NCBI RefSeq assembly: GCF_006716765.1
Contig: NZ_VFPO01000001.1
Coordinates: 1,922,001-1,986,000 of the forward strand
Source: Actinomadura hallensis
GTDB taxonomy: Bacteria > Actinomycetota > Actinomycetes > Streptosporangiales > Streptosporangiaceae
Length of the DNA stretch: 64,000 nucleotides
Reading direction: 5' to 3'
The position numbers and the translations under genes are program-made. Positions within the stretch are counted from its first letter, which is position 1. Each line of letters begins with the position of its first letter. Below, piece after piece: positions 43,913-52,939 of this stretch. The notes beneath the pieces were generated by a model. It had not been told where the DNA came from. It did not search any database and saw only the letters and a program-made list of their open reading frames with translations.

Positions 43913-45337
43913 CTAGAAGCCGCGGGTGCGGCGCGCCGCGGGACGGGCCCAGCGCCCGGACGCGCTCAGCCCCACGCTCTGGAACGCCCGGACGAACTCG
44001 CCGCCGAGGCCGACGCCCGCGGCCAGCGCGAGGGCCACCGAGACGGCGCCGATGAGGCTGAGCACACCCGAGTCCGGAGAGCCCGTGTTCAGCTCGACCA
44101 TGCCCCTGTACAGCGCGGTGCCGGGCAGAAGGGGGCAGATGGCGGGCACCGCGAGCGGCATGATGGGCTGCCCCATTCGGCGGGACAGCCAGTTCGCGAG
44201 CACGCCGACGACGGTGGCCGCCACGGCCGCCCCGAGGACCGGTGGAAGTCCCGCTCCGCGGCCGGCGACGTACAGCACCCAGATCAGGCCGCCGCCCACG
44301 GCCGCGGAGACCAGCACTACGCGCGGCGCGGCGAGCGAGACCGCGAACATCAGCGAGATCGCGGCGGCGGCGAGGATCGCGACCGGCTCCAGCGTCGCCG
44401 CCGGGGTGGGCAGGTGCTTCACGTCGATCGGGGCTCCCAGGCTGACCGCGAGGTAGACGACCGCGCCCAGCCCCGAGACGAGGGCCGCGATGATGAAGAA
44501 GACCTCCAGGAGTCGTGCCCCGGCGCTGATCAGGTCGCCGGTGATGCCGTCCTGGATGCTGGAGACCAGGGGGCGCCCCGGCAGCAGCGCCAGGATCGCG
44601 CCGGTGACGATCGCGGCGCCCTGGCCGGGCTCGCCCACCGTCACCACCAGCACCGCGGCGCCCGCGCCGATCGCGGCGGCGACCGCCAGCTGGAAGAACT
44701 CCGCGATGCCGCGGCGCGCCAGGAGGGCGCCGGTGCGCTCGCCGAGCACGGTGGCGCCGAACGCGGTGACCGCCACGATCGGGCCGCCGCCCGCCAGCAC
44801 ACTTCCGGATGCGCTGATGAGCCCCAGTGACACGACCAGAAGCCAGGCCGGGTACGGGGCGCGCTCCCTCTTGATCTCCGCGAGCCGGCGGTGGGCGTCC
44901 TCCACCTCCAGCATTTCGAGGGAGGCCTCCTGGACGAGCTGGTGCAGCGCGGTGAGCCGCCAGTAGGCGGGGGACCGGCGGCGGATGGCACGCGTCCCCG
45001 TCACCGGCTGCGCGCCCTTCCCCGGATGGGCCGACACCGAGAGGCTGGTCAGCATGACCTGGACCTCGCAGCGCGGCAGCTCGTAGGCGACCGCGAGGCT
45101 GAGCATGGCCTCGTTCACCCGCTCGGTCGTCTCACCGCTGGCGAGGAGGAGTTCGCCGACGCGGAGGACCAGGTCGATGACCCGCGGGTCGACGACCTCG
45201 CCGGGCTCCTCCTCGGGAGGCTCCGGCGGCGAGACGTCCATGAGGACGTGCCAGGTGCGCCGGAGCCGCTGCAGCATGGCGGACTCCCGCAGACGCTCCG
45301 CCGCATACGGCCCGAGCACGCGCTCAGCAGCGCCCAT
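43913..45337 (-). CDS. ThrE family threonine/serine exporter
   Basis: A 474-residue membrane protein that unites the two ThrE halves. Residues 1-160 are cytoplasmic with the signature LLLASGETTERVNEAMLSLAVAYELPRCEVQVMLTSLSVS. About ten hydrophobic helices follow, including GLISASGSVLAGGGPIVAVTAFGATVLG, ILALLPGRPLVSSIQDGITGDLISAGARLLEVFFII and LAVPAICPLLPGTALYRGM. The family exports threonine and serine, or small peptides, using proton motive force. It diverges from recQ, and the 144-bp gap holds the near-palindrome CAGAACGCGGTTCTG. Confidence 0.87.
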   Translation of the reverse strand: MGAAERVLGPYAAERLRESAMLQRLRRTWHVLMDVSPPEPPEEEPGEVVDPRVIDLVLRVGELLLASGETTERVNEAMLSLAVAYELPRCEVQVMLTSLSVSAHPGKGAQPVTGTRAIRRRSPAYWRLTALHQLVQEASLEMLEVEDAHRRLAEIKRERAPYPAWLLVVSLGLISASGSVLAGGGPIVAVTAFGATVLGERTGALLARRGIAEFFQLAVAAAIGAGAAVLVVTVGEPGQGAAIVTGAILALLPGRPLVSSIQDGITGDLISAGARLLEVFFIIAALVSGLGAVVYLAVSLGAPIDVKHLPTPAATLEPVAILAAAAISLMFAVSLAAPRVVLVSAAVGGGLIWVLYVAGRGAGLPPVLGAAVAATVVGVLANWLSRRMGQPIMPLAVPAICPLLPGTALYRGMVELNTGSPDSGVLSLIGAVSVALALAAGVGLGGEFVRAFQSVGLSASGRWARPAARRTRGF

Positions 45338-45481
45338 TCCCCCGCCGTGTCCTTCCCTCCGGCCGAACCGATCTTGTTTGGCAGGCTACCCGCGGCCCGC
45401 GCCCGCAAAATCCCCCGGACCGTCATCCACAGAACGCGGTTCTGGCGCGATGACTCCCCGGCCGCTGGTACCAAGGGACGC

Positions 45482-47569
45482 ATGAGCACTCCGGACGGAC
45501 TTCGTGACGCGGCCGAACGCTGCCTGCGCGCCCTCGCGGGCGACCACGCGCGACTCCGCGACGACCAGTGGACGGCGATCCGCTCGCTCGTCGTCGAGCG
45601 GCGGCGGGCCCTGGTCGTCCAGCGCACCGGCTGGGGCAAGTCCGCCGTGTACTTCGTGGCGACCCGGCTGCTCCGCGAGCGCGGCGCGGGCCCCACCGTG
45701 ATCATCTCGCCGCTGCTCGCGCTGATGCGCAACCAGATCGAGGCCGCGCGGCGCGCCGGGATCCACGCGCGGACGATCAACTCGTCCAACACCGGCGACT
45801 GGGACCAGATCTTCGCCGAGGTCGACGCGGGCGACGTCGACGTCCTGCTCGTCAGCCCCGAGCGGCTCAACAATCCCGACTTCCGCGACCTCGTCCTGCC
45901 CAAGCTCGCCGCCGGGGCCGGGCTGGTCGTCGTCGACGAGGCGCACTGCATCTCCGACTGGGGCCACGACTTCCGCCCCGACTACCGCAGGCTGCGCACC
46001 CTGCTCGCCGAGCTGCCGCCGGGCATCCCGGTCCTGGCCACCACCGCGACCGCCAACGCCCGCGTCACCCAGGACGTCGCCGAACAGCTCGCCGGGGACG
46101 ACGCCCTCGTCCTGCGCGGCCCCCTCGAACGCGAGTCGCTCCGCCTCGCCGTGGTCTCGCTCCCCACCCCCGAGCAGCGCATCGCGTGGCTCGGCGAGCA
46201 CCTCGCCGACCTCCCCGGCTCGGGGATCATCTACACGCTCACCGTCGCCGCCGCCCACGAGATCAGCGGCTACCTGCGCGACCGCGGCCACGAGGTCGCC
46301 GCCTACTCCGGCCAGACCGAGCAGGCCGAGCGGCTCCAGGCCGAGCAGGACCTGCTCGACAACAAGCTCAAGGCCCTCGTCGCCACCAGCGCCCTCGGCA
46401 TGGGCTTCGACAAGCCCGACCTCGGCTTCATCGTCCACGTGGGCGCGCCGCAGTCCCCGGTCGCCTACTACCAGCAGATCGGCCGCGCCGGCCGTGGCGT
46501 CGACCGCGCCGAGGTGATCCTGCTGCCCGGCCGGGAGGACCGCGAGATCTGGGCGTACTTCGCCGGCCTCGTGTTCCCGCCGGAGCCGGTCGTCCGCCGC
46601 ACCCTCGACGTGCTGGAGGCCGCGGGCCGCCCGCTGTCCACCGGCGCGCTCGAACCGCTGGTCGACCTCAGCCGGGCCCGCCTCGAGATGATGCTCAAGG
46701 TCCTCGACGTGGACGGCGCGGTCCGCCGCGTCAAGGGCGGCTGGACGTCCACCGGCGTGCCGTGGGAGTACGACCGGGAACGCTACGAGCGGGTCACCGC
46801 CGAACGCCGCCGCGAGCAGCAGGCGATGCTCGACTACATCTCGGCCACCACCTGCCGGGAGGAGTTCCTCCGCCGCCGGCTGGACGACCCTGCGGCGGCC
46901 CCCTGCGGCCGCTGCGACAACTGCACCGGCCGCCACTGGCCCGCCGACGTCGCCTCCGAGTCCGCCTCCCGGGCCCGCGACCGCCTCCACCGCCCCGGCG
47001 TGGACCTGCAGCCGCGCCGCATGTGGCCGACCGGCGTCAAGGACGACCTCGGCGTCTCCGGCCGCATCGACCTCCAGGCCGAGACCGGCCGCGCCCTGGG
47101 CCGCCTCACCGACATCGGCTGGGGCAACCGCCTGCGCGAACTGTTCGCCGGCGACGACACCGACGTCCCCGCCGACCTGGTGGACGCCGTCGTCAAGGTG
47201 CTCGCCGCCTGGGACTGGTCCGCCCGCCCCACCGGCGTCGTGACCATCGGCTCCCGCTCCCGCCCCCGCCTGGTGACGACGCTCGGCCACCGCATCGCCG
47301 AGATCGGCCGCCTGCCCTACCTGGGCGAACTCGCCCCCGTCGGCGACCCGTTCCCGCGCCGCCACAACAGCGCCCAGCGTCTCCGCTCCGTCTGGAACGC
47401 CCTGTCCGTGCCCGCCGACCTCGCGGCGGCCCTCCCCGCCAACCCGGGCCCGATCCTCCTGGTCGACGACCGGATCGAGACGGGCTGGACCATGACGGTG
47501 GCGACCCGCCTCCTCCGCCGGTCCGGCGCCGCCCAGGTCCTCCCCCTGACCCTCGCCACCCCCAACTAA
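45482..47569 (+). CDS. RecQ-family DNA helicase fused to a phosphoribosyltransferase-like domain
   Basis: A 695-residue protein. Residues 1-330 carry the RecQ helicase core: QRTGWGKSAVYFVATRLL (a variant Walker A), VVVDEAHCISDWGHDFRPDYRRL, TTATANARV, ATSALGMGFDKPDLGFIVHVGAP and QQIGRAGRG. The zinc-binding cysteines are in TTCREEFLRRRLDDPAAAPCGRCDNC. The last 100 residues are not a RecQ HRDC domain. Instead they hold RIAEIGRLPYLGEL and LLVDDRIETGWTMTVATRLLRRSG near 659, the PRPP-binding loop of type I phosphoribosyltransferases. The fusion is known in actinobacteria but unexplained. It starts at ATG 45482. Confidence 0.87.
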   Translation: MSTPDGLRDAAERCLRALAGDHARLRDDQWTAIRSLVVERRRALVVQRTGWGKSAVYFVATRLLRERGAGPTVIISPLLALMRNQIEAARRAGIHARTINSSNTGDWDQIFAEVDAGDVDVLLVSPERLNNPDFRDLVLPKLAAGAGLVVVDEAHCISDWGHDFRPDYRRLRTLLAELPPGIPVLATTATANARVTQDVAEQLAGDDALVLRGPLERESLRLAVVSLPTPEQRIAWLGEHLADLPGSGIIYTLTVAAAHEISGYLRDRGHEVAAYSGQTEQAERLQAEQDLLDNKLKALVATSALGMGFDKPDLGFIVHVGAPQSPVAYYQQIGRAGRGVDRAEVILLPGREDREIWAYFAGLVFPPEPVVRRTLDVLEAAGRPLSTGALEPLVDLSRARLEMMLKVLDVDGAVRRVKGGWTSTGVPWEYDRERYERVTAERRREQQAMLDYISATTCREEFLRRRLDDPAAAPCGRCDNCTGRHWPADVASESASRARDRLHRPGVDLQPRRMWPTGVKDDLGVSGRIDLQAETGRALGRLTDIGWGNRLRELFAGDDTDVPADLVDAVVKVLAAWDWSARPTGVVTIGSRSRPRLVTTLGHRIAEIGRLPYLGELAPVGDPFPRRHNSAQRLRSVWNALSVPADLAAALPANPGPILLVDDRIETGWTMTVATRLLRRSGAAQVLPLTLATPN

Positions 47570-47654
47570 CCCCAGCCCAGCCCCATACCCGCACCGAGAC
47601 TGTGGCCACAGAGCGCGTGATGGCCGGGCCTTGCGCTGGTTGGGAAGTGGGGCG

Positions 47655-47695
47655 GCGCTCGCCCAGGGGGTTGTTCAAGGTCCCTGGGCGAGCGC
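47655..47695. terminator. Large hairpin after recQ
   Basis: GCGCTCGCCCAGGG (47655-47668) and CCCTGGGCGAGCGC (47682-47695) pair perfectly over 14 bp with a 13-nt loop, about 85 bp past the recQ stop. It is followed by further hairpins, listed separately. Confidence 0.7.
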
Positions 47696-47715
47696 GGTTG
47701 GCCGGACCTGCCGTA

Positions 47716-47797
47716 GGCACGGGTGCCCGCGCGCCCCCGCGGGCGCGGGCGGGACGTGCCTTGCCGGTCCGTGCGCGCGGCCCCGCGCACGGACCGG
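47716..47797. other. Two further GC-rich hairpins in the recQ-lysR gap
   Basis: The first has outer arms GGCACG/CGTGCC (47716-47721 and 47755-47760) around a stem GCCCGCGC/GCGCGGGC (47725-47732 and 47743-47750). The second is CCGGTCCGTGCGC (47764-47776) / GCGCACGGACCGG (47785-47797), a perfect 13-bp stem with an 8-nt loop. With the terminator at 47655 they make three structured elements within 145 bp. The gap to 48076 has no open frame that I trust. Confidence 0.6.
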
Positions 47798-48033
47798 CGT
47801 CCGGACCCGGCGCCGCGGCGGAGAAGGGCCGCGGCGAACGGGAGGTTTCGGCGGCCCCGGCGGCCGGCACCGCCGGGGCGCGCCAGGGAGCGCCGCCGTC
47901 CTGGCCGGGCGGGGACGGCGGCGGGGAGTGGCTCGCAGGAGAAAGTGTCCTAGAGGTTAGAAAAGCCTGTCCAGTTGATTGGGAGAACATCTTGAGATAA
48001 GTTCGGCGGTAAATGTCATCACTTCCCGTTCAG

Positions 48034-48049
48034 ATGGCCATTCGGCCAT
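48034..48049. promoter_or_regulatory. Inverted repeat upstream of the lysR gene
   Basis: ATGGCC-ATTC-GGCCAT, 28 bp before the LysR-type regulator's start, in a locally AT-richer stretch (47945-48075). LysR-type proteins often bind dyads in their own promoter, so it is a candidate autoregulatory site. Confidence 0.4.
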
Positions 48050-48076
48050 TTCTGCGGGACTACGGAACAGGTAGTA

Positions 48077-49114
48077 ATGTCGCTGCCCGTGTCACCGACC
48101 TTCGATGCGCTTCTCGAATGCCCGTCCGGGCTGCTCGACATGACGTTCGACCAGCTGCGGACGCTCCTGGTCGTGCACGAGAAGGGGAACGCGCTGAGGG
48201 CCGCGCGCGTGCTCGGCCGCGAGCAGTCCAGCGTCCAGAAGCAGCTCGACACGCTGAACCGCAACAGCCAGGCGATCTGCGGGGAGGTCCTGACCGTCCG
48301 GCAGGGGCGCGGCAAGGATTTCCTCTTCACCCCCACCGGCGAGACCGTCGTGGAACTGGCGCGGACGACGTTCGACAAATGGCTCGAGTCCATTCACTGG
48401 AGCCGGCGCCGCCTCGGCAGGATGCTCACCGTCGGCACCACCGAGTTCACGCTCCCGATCGTCTCCCGCGCCTGGAAGCGCGTGTCCGAGGAGTTCGAGC
48501 AGCGCGAGGTCGAGTTCAAGGTCGCGCACGTCCGCACCAAGGACCTGTGGTCACGCCTGGAGACCCGCCAGGTCGACCTGATCTGCGGCAGCATCGTGAG
48601 CACGCCGGAGGGCGACCGGCGCTTCAAGGAGTACGAGGTCGTCGAGTACGCGCGGGGGAAGGCGCTGCTGCTGACCAACCTGCCGGAGTCCGAGCTGCCG
48701 GACACGCCGGTGGAGACCAGCCGGCTCGCCGGGATCCCGCTGGTGGTGCCGCCCGCCGGTCTCGTCGCCGACCTGCTCGCCACCTGGTACGGGCCGGGCT
48801 TCCGGGAGCGGCTCACGGTCGTCGCCGACATCGACGACGTGCACTACGGGCTGTCGCTGCTGCGCTCCGGCTTCGTCCGCGGCTGCATGATCGTGACGGG
48901 TTCGATCGGACGCGGCATGGCCGCCCAGGACGACCCGGACGCCGTTCCGCTGCGCGCCATCCCCCTGCACGACGACCTGGAACCGAAGGCCGAGCTCATG
49001 ACCGGCGCGTTCGTGCGCCGCGCCGACCTGGAGCGCTACGACGCGGGGCACCCGCTCAACCGCCTCTGGGCCGCGGTCAAGGAGGACGTCCGCACCTACA
49101 AGCCGGTCGCCTGA
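48077..49114 (+). CDS. LysR-type transcriptional regulator
   Basis: A 345-residue LysR regulator. The winged helix-turn-helix is FDQLRTLLVVHEKGNALRAARVLGREQSSVQKQLDTLN near residues 24-60, longer than usual before the wing. The effector-binding domain follows, with MLTVGTTEFTLPIVSRAWKRVSEEF, LETRQVDLICGSIVS, GIPLVVPPAGLVADLL and GLSLLRSGFVRGCMIV. The target gene is unknown. The converging kinase gene 45 bp downstream is on the other strand. ATG 48077 follows AACAGGTAGTA, a weak ribosome binding site. Confidence 0.88.
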   Translation: MSLPVSPTFDALLECPSGLLDMTFDQLRTLLVVHEKGNALRAARVLGREQSSVQKQLDTLNRNSQAICGEVLTVRQGRGKDFLFTPTGETVVELARTTFDKWLESIHWSRRRLGRMLTVGTTEFTLPIVSRAWKRVSEEFEQREVEFKVAHVRTKDLWSRLETRQVDLICGSIVSTPEGDRRFKEYEVVEYARGKALLLTNLPESELPDTPVETSRLAGIPLVVPPAGLVADLLATWYGPGFRERLTVVADIDDVHYGLSLLRSGFVRGCMIVTGSIGRGMAAQDDPDAVPLRAIPLHDDLEPKAELMTGAFVRRADLERYDAGHPLNRLWAAVKEDVRTYKPVA

Positions 49115-49123
49115 CCCCGCCGC

Positions 49124-49164
49124 GTCACTTACCTGGCCGTGTCACTTACCTGGCCGGGTCACTT
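49124..49164. repeat. 17-nt tandem repeat at the end of the PfkB kinase gene
   Basis: GTCACTTACCTGGCCGT (49124-49140) and GTCACTTACCTGGCCGG (49141-49157) lie head to tail, and a third partial copy GTCACTT follows at 49158. The third copy contains the kinase stop codon. The repeat copies the 3' end outward past the gene, like the pxpC case at 2965. Confidence 0.8.
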
Positions 49165-50082
49165 GATCTGGTTGTCCACCACGTCGAGGGTGGGGCGGGC
49201 GCCCAGGTGCTGCATGGCGCGGGCGGCGAGGCGGCAGCCCGCGGTCAGGGCGTCGGCGGGCTGCTTGCCGTCCAACCAGGGCGGGAGGAAGCCCGCGACG
49301 AACGCGTCCCCGGCGCCGGTCCCGTCGACGATCTTGTCGAGGGGGTCGGCGGCGACGGTGACGGGCTCGGGGCGGCCGTTGGTGTACCAGAGGGCGCCGT
49401 CCTCACCGTTCTTGATGACGACCTGCGGGTACCACGCCGTGAGGACCTTGGCGGCCTGCTCGGGGGACTCGCGGCCGGTGAGGATCTCGGCCTCCTTGGT
49501 GTTGACGATCAGGAGACGCACGCCCTGCGTCCACTCGAGGAAGGGCTCGGCCCCCATCCGCTTCAGCGGGGACGACGAACCGCCGTCCACGGAGACCGAC
49601 ATCTGTGCCTTGCGCGCGAGGTCGAGGGCGTGGATGGCCGCCTTCCGGGAGCCCTCGTTGAGGAGGGAGTAGCCGGAGAGGTGCAGATGGGTGCCCTGAG
49701 TGAAGAGGTCCTTGCAGCGCTCGATGTCCTCGGGGAGGAGCGCGGCGTTGGCGCCGGGGTCCGAGAGCATCGTCCGGTCCCCTTTGTGGGTGACCATCAC
49801 CACACAGGTGCCTGTGGGGCGCTCCCCGTCCATGACGAGGCGGGCGTCGACGCCGTACCCCATCAGTTCCATGTCCCGGTTCCGGCCGGCGATGTCCGAT
49901 CCGCGGCGGCCGACGAAGGCGACGTCGACCCCCTCCACGGCGAGCCATGCCGCCACGTTGGCGCCCGAGCCGCCCCCGTGGATCGTCACGGCGGCGGGCG
50001 TGTCGCTCCCCTTGGCCAGGGGATACGCGGCACGCGCCACGGTGTCTGTCATCAGATCGCCGACCACGACCACGCGCGTCAT
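49159..50082 (-). CDS. PfkB-family carbohydrate kinase (ribokinase-like)
   Basis: A 307-residue sugar or nucleoside kinase. The substrate-side motif is HGGGSGANVAAWLA, and VDGTGAGDAFVAGFL is the PfkB signature 2 with the anion hole and catalytic aspartate. VNTKEAEILTG and KNGEDGALWY complete the fold. The MTRVVVVGDLMTDTVARAAYPLAKGSD start is like the ribokinase and adenosine-kinase groups; the substrate is open. ATG 50082. The 170-bp divergent gap to the GNAT fusion gene (50083-50252) shows nothing I can name. Confidence 0.88.
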   Translation of the reverse strand: MTRVVVVGDLMTDTVARAAYPLAKGSDTPAAVTIHGGGSGANVAAWLAVEGVDVAFVGRRGSDIAGRNRDMELMGYGVDARLVMDGERPTGTCVVMVTHKGDRTMLSDPGANAALLPEDIERCKDLFTQGTHLHLSGYSLLNEGSRKAAIHALDLARKAQMSVSVDGGSSSPLKRMGAEPFLEWTQGVRLLIVNTKEAEILTGRESPEQAAKVLTAWYPQVVIKNGEDGALWYTNGRPEPVTVAADPLDKIVDGTGAGDAFVAGFLPPWLDGKQPADALTAGCRLAARAMQHLGARPTLDVVDNQIK

Positions 50083-50252
50083 GGAGTCATCACCTCGATC
50101 AACACGGCCCGCGCGAGCGGCAATTCAGGGCGTGTGGTCGACCGTAACAGCTCCGGGGCCCGGATTAGGTCTCGAACGCGCAGCGAAACCCGGGACGGGA
50201 CGGATTTTCACGGCCGGGGGCGCCGGGGCGCCCGTGCCTTACCCTCGGGTAC

Positions 50253-52703
50253 GTGACCGAGGGTTATCCGGATCATTGGGAGGCCGACGTCGTCCTCAGC
50301 GACGGCGGGACGGCTCATCTGCGCCCCATCCGGCCCGACGACGGCGAGATGCTGCGCGAGTTCCACGAGCGGCTGTCGCCGGAGTCGATCTACTACCGCT
50401 TCTTCTCGCCGCGCCCCCGCCTGACGGAGCGTGAGATCGCGCACTTCACGACCGTCGACCACGACCACCGCGCCGCGCTGATCGCCACGATCGGCGAGGA
50501 GATGGTCGCGGTCGTGCGCTACGACCGGCTGAACGACCGGCCGGAGACCGCGGAGGTCGCGTTCCTCGTGGAGGACGCGCATCAGGGCCGCGGGCTCGGG
50601 CCGGTGCTGCTGGAGCACATCGCGGCGGCGGCGCGGGAGCGCGGCGTGCGCCGGTTCGTGGCCAGCGTCCTGCCCGAGAACCGCCGGATGACGCGGGTGT
50701 TCCGGCAGGCCGGCTACCGGGCGGAGCAGCGGTTCGAGGAGGGCGTGATCGAGCTCGTCCTGGACCTGGAGCCGACCGAGACGTCCCTGGAGGTCATGGC
50801 GGCCCGCGAGCACCGGGCCGAGTCGCGGTCGATCCAGCGGCTGCTGTTCCCGCGGTCGGTGGCGGTGATCGGCGCGAGCCGCGCCGAGCACAGCGTCGGG
50901 CAGACGGTGCTGCGCAACCTGCTGGCCGGGGACTTCACCGGCCCGGTGTACCCGGTGCATCCGACGGCGGTGGCCGTGGCGGGGGTGCGGGCGTACGCGT
51001 CCGTCCTGGAGATCGCGGACGACGTGGACCTCGCGGTCGTCGCCGTCCGTGCCGCCGCCGTCCACGAGGTCGTGGAGCAGTGCGCGAGCAAGGGCGTGCG
51101 GGGCCTGGTCGTCGTGTCGTCGGGCTTCGGCGAGATAGGCGAGGAGGGGCGCGCCCGCCAGGAGCAGCTCGTGCGGCTGGCGCGGGCCTACGGGATGCGT
51201 GTCGTCGGGCCCAACTGCCTTGGCATCGCCAACACCGACCCGGATGTGCGCCTCAACGCGACCCTGGCGCCGACCATGCCGGGACGGGGCCCGGTGGGCT
51301 TCTTCTCCCAGTCGGGCGCGCTCGGCATCGCCATCCTGCAGCGGACGGCGGAGCGCGGCCTGGGCCTGTCCACGTTCGTGTCGGCCGGGAACCGCGGAGA
51401 CGTGTCCGGCAACGACCTCCTCCAGTACTGGGAGGAGGACCCGGCGACCAAGGCCGTCCTGCTCTATCTGGAGTCGCTGGGCAACCCCCGCAAGTTCGCC
51501 CGGCTGGCGCGCAGGCTCGGCCGCCGCAAGCCGATCGTGGCGGTCAAGAGCGGCCGCAGCACGCAGGGCGTCCCCATCGGGCACGCGGCGCGCGCGCTGA
51601 CCCTGCCCGACCACGCGGTCAGCGCGCTCTTCGAGCAGGCGGGCGTGATCCGCGTGGAGGACCTGTCCGAGCTGTTCGACGTGGCGCAGCTGCTGGCCTA
51701 CCAGCCGCTCCCGTCCGGCGACCGCATCGCGATCATCGACAACTCCGACTCGCTGGGCCTGCTGGCCCAGGACGAGGCGGTCGCGCTCGGCCTGCACGTG
51801 CGCCCCCGCGTCGACCTCGGCCCGCGCGCCGGCGCCGACGACTACGAGGCGGCGCTGGCCGCGGCGCTGGCGGACGACGAGGTCGACGCGGTCGTGGCGC
51901 TGTTCACGCCGCCGACGATCGGCGGGTACGACGTCCGCGTCCCCGAGAAGATCCTCCGGCTCGCGGCGGAGGCGGAGAAGCCGATCGTGGCGACCTACCT
52001 CGGGACGAAGGGCATGCCGCCCGACCTGCGCGTCACCGGGCCGGACGGGATGCCCGCCGAGGGCTCGGTGCCGTCCTACCCCGCCCCCGAGGACGCCGTC
52101 CGGGCACTGGCCTACGTGATCCGGTACGCGCAGTGGCGCCAGCGCCCGCCGGGCACCACCCCGTCGTTCGAGGACGTGGACCGCGACCGCGCCCGCGAGC
52201 TGGTCGCCGGCTGGCTCGGCGACGGCGGGCCCGTGGAGGCGACCCCGAAGCAGGCGGCGGAGCTGCTGTCCTGCTACGGCATCGAGGTCGACGGCGACGG
52301 GGGGAGCCCGCAAGCGGTCCCGACCCGCATCGTGATCAGGGAGGACCGCTCGTTCGGCCCGCTGGTCTCCTTCGGCATCGCCGATGAGACCGCCGCGCTG
52401 CTGGACGACCGGGCCTACCGGCTGTCGCCCCTCACGGACGTCGACGCGGCGGAGATGATCCGCGCGATCCGGACGGCGCCGCTCCTGCTCGGCCACCGCG
52501 GCGCCGAGCCGGCCAACCTCAAGGCCCTGGAGGAGCTGCTGCTGCGCGCGTCCCGTCTCGGCTACGACATTCCCGAGATGGCGCGCCTGGAGCTGAACCC
52601 CGTCATGGCGGACGCCTCCGGCGCCGTCGTCCGCGACGTGACCCTGACACTGGACCGCCCCTTGGGCCCACGCCCCGAACTGCAACCCCGCAGACTTTCC
52701 TAG
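50253..52703 (+). CDS. GNAT acetyltransferase fused to an ADP-forming acyl-CoA-synthetase-like protein with shortened ATP-grasp
   Basis: An 816-residue protein of the Pat-like lysine acetyltransferase group, with the GNAT domain first. Residues 1-180 are GNAT (RLTEREIAHFTTVDHDHRAALIAT, VEDAHQGRGLGPVLLEHI). Residues 195-660 are the CoA-binding and ligase-like domains (FPRSVAVIGASRAEHSVGQTVLRNLL, VVGPNCLGIANT, FFSQSGALGIAIL, SGRSTQG). The ATP-grasp part, about 665-805, looks cut. After AAELLSCYGIEV it jumps within some 12 residues to RIVIREDRSFGPLVSFG, so about 80 residues with the ATP-binding lobe are missing. Relatives are near 900 residues. The acetyltransferase may be intact and the ligase part regulatory. 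It starts at GTG 50253. Confidence 0.88.
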   Translation: MTEGYPDHWEADVVLSDGGTAHLRPIRPDDGEMLREFHERLSPESIYYRFFSPRPRLTEREIAHFTTVDHDHRAALIATIGEEMVAVVRYDRLNDRPETAEVAFLVEDAHQGRGLGPVLLEHIAAAARERGVRRFVASVLPENRRMTRVFRQAGYRAEQRFEEGVIELVLDLEPTETSLEVMAAREHRAESRSIQRLLFPRSVAVIGASRAEHSVGQTVLRNLLAGDFTGPVYPVHPTAVAVAGVRAYASVLEIADDVDLAVVAVRAAAVHEVVEQCASKGVRGLVVVSSGFGEIGEEGRARQEQLVRLARAYGMRVVGPNCLGIANTDPDVRLNATLAPTMPGRGPVGFFSQSGALGIAILQRTAERGLGLSTFVSAGNRGDVSGNDLLQYWEEDPATKAVLLYLESLGNPRKFARLARRLGRRKPIVAVKSGRSTQGVPIGHAARALTLPDHAVSALFEQAGVIRVEDLSELFDVAQLLAYQPLPSGDRIAIIDNSDSLGLLAQDEAVALGLHVRPRVDLGPRAGADDYEAALAAALADDEVDAVVALFTPPTIGGYDVRVPEKILRLAAEAEKPIVATYLGTKGMPPDLRVTGPDGMPAEGSVPSYPAPEDAVRALAYVIRYAQWRQRPPGTTPSFEDVDRDRARELVAGWLGDGGPVEATPKQAAELLSCYGIEVDGDGGSPQAVPTRIVIREDRSFGPLVSFGIADETAALLDDRAYRLSPLTDVDAAEMIRAIRTAPLLLGHRGAEPANLKALEELLLRASRLGYDIPEMARLELNPVMADASGAVVRDVTLTLDRPLGPRPELQPRRLS

Positions 52704-52939
52704 GCCAGGCGCTGTGTTGATTGCAGGTCAGGCCCACTGCGCTCGCCTGGCGGCTCGCTTCGTGACCTGACCTGTGCGAGCGCGCATCGCTTCGCGATCT
52801 TCCGGTGGGGCTCGCCTTCGGCATCGCCCAACCGTCAGGTCACGCGCTCGCGTGCGGGGCCGGGGTGGTCGCACACGCGGACCCCTCGTCCGCCCGGATC
52901 CCCGGCCCGTGGTCGAAGTAGGCGTGTTCGCCTTCGTCC
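52704..52939. other. Structured intergenic region
   Basis: No supported gene. It contains a long-range inverted repeat CGTGACCTGAC (52761-52771) / GTCAGGTCACG (52834-52844), enclosing a small hairpin ATCGC-TTC-GCGAT (52786-52798). This could be the terminator of the GNAT-fusion gene. Confidence 0.5.

Noticed and set aside
45430..45444. CAGAACGCGGTTCTG in the recQ promoter region as a LexA box
   Set aside because: Actinobacterial SOS boxes have GAAC-N4-GTTC; here the spacer is three bases, and the flanks do not fit. It may still bind another regulator.
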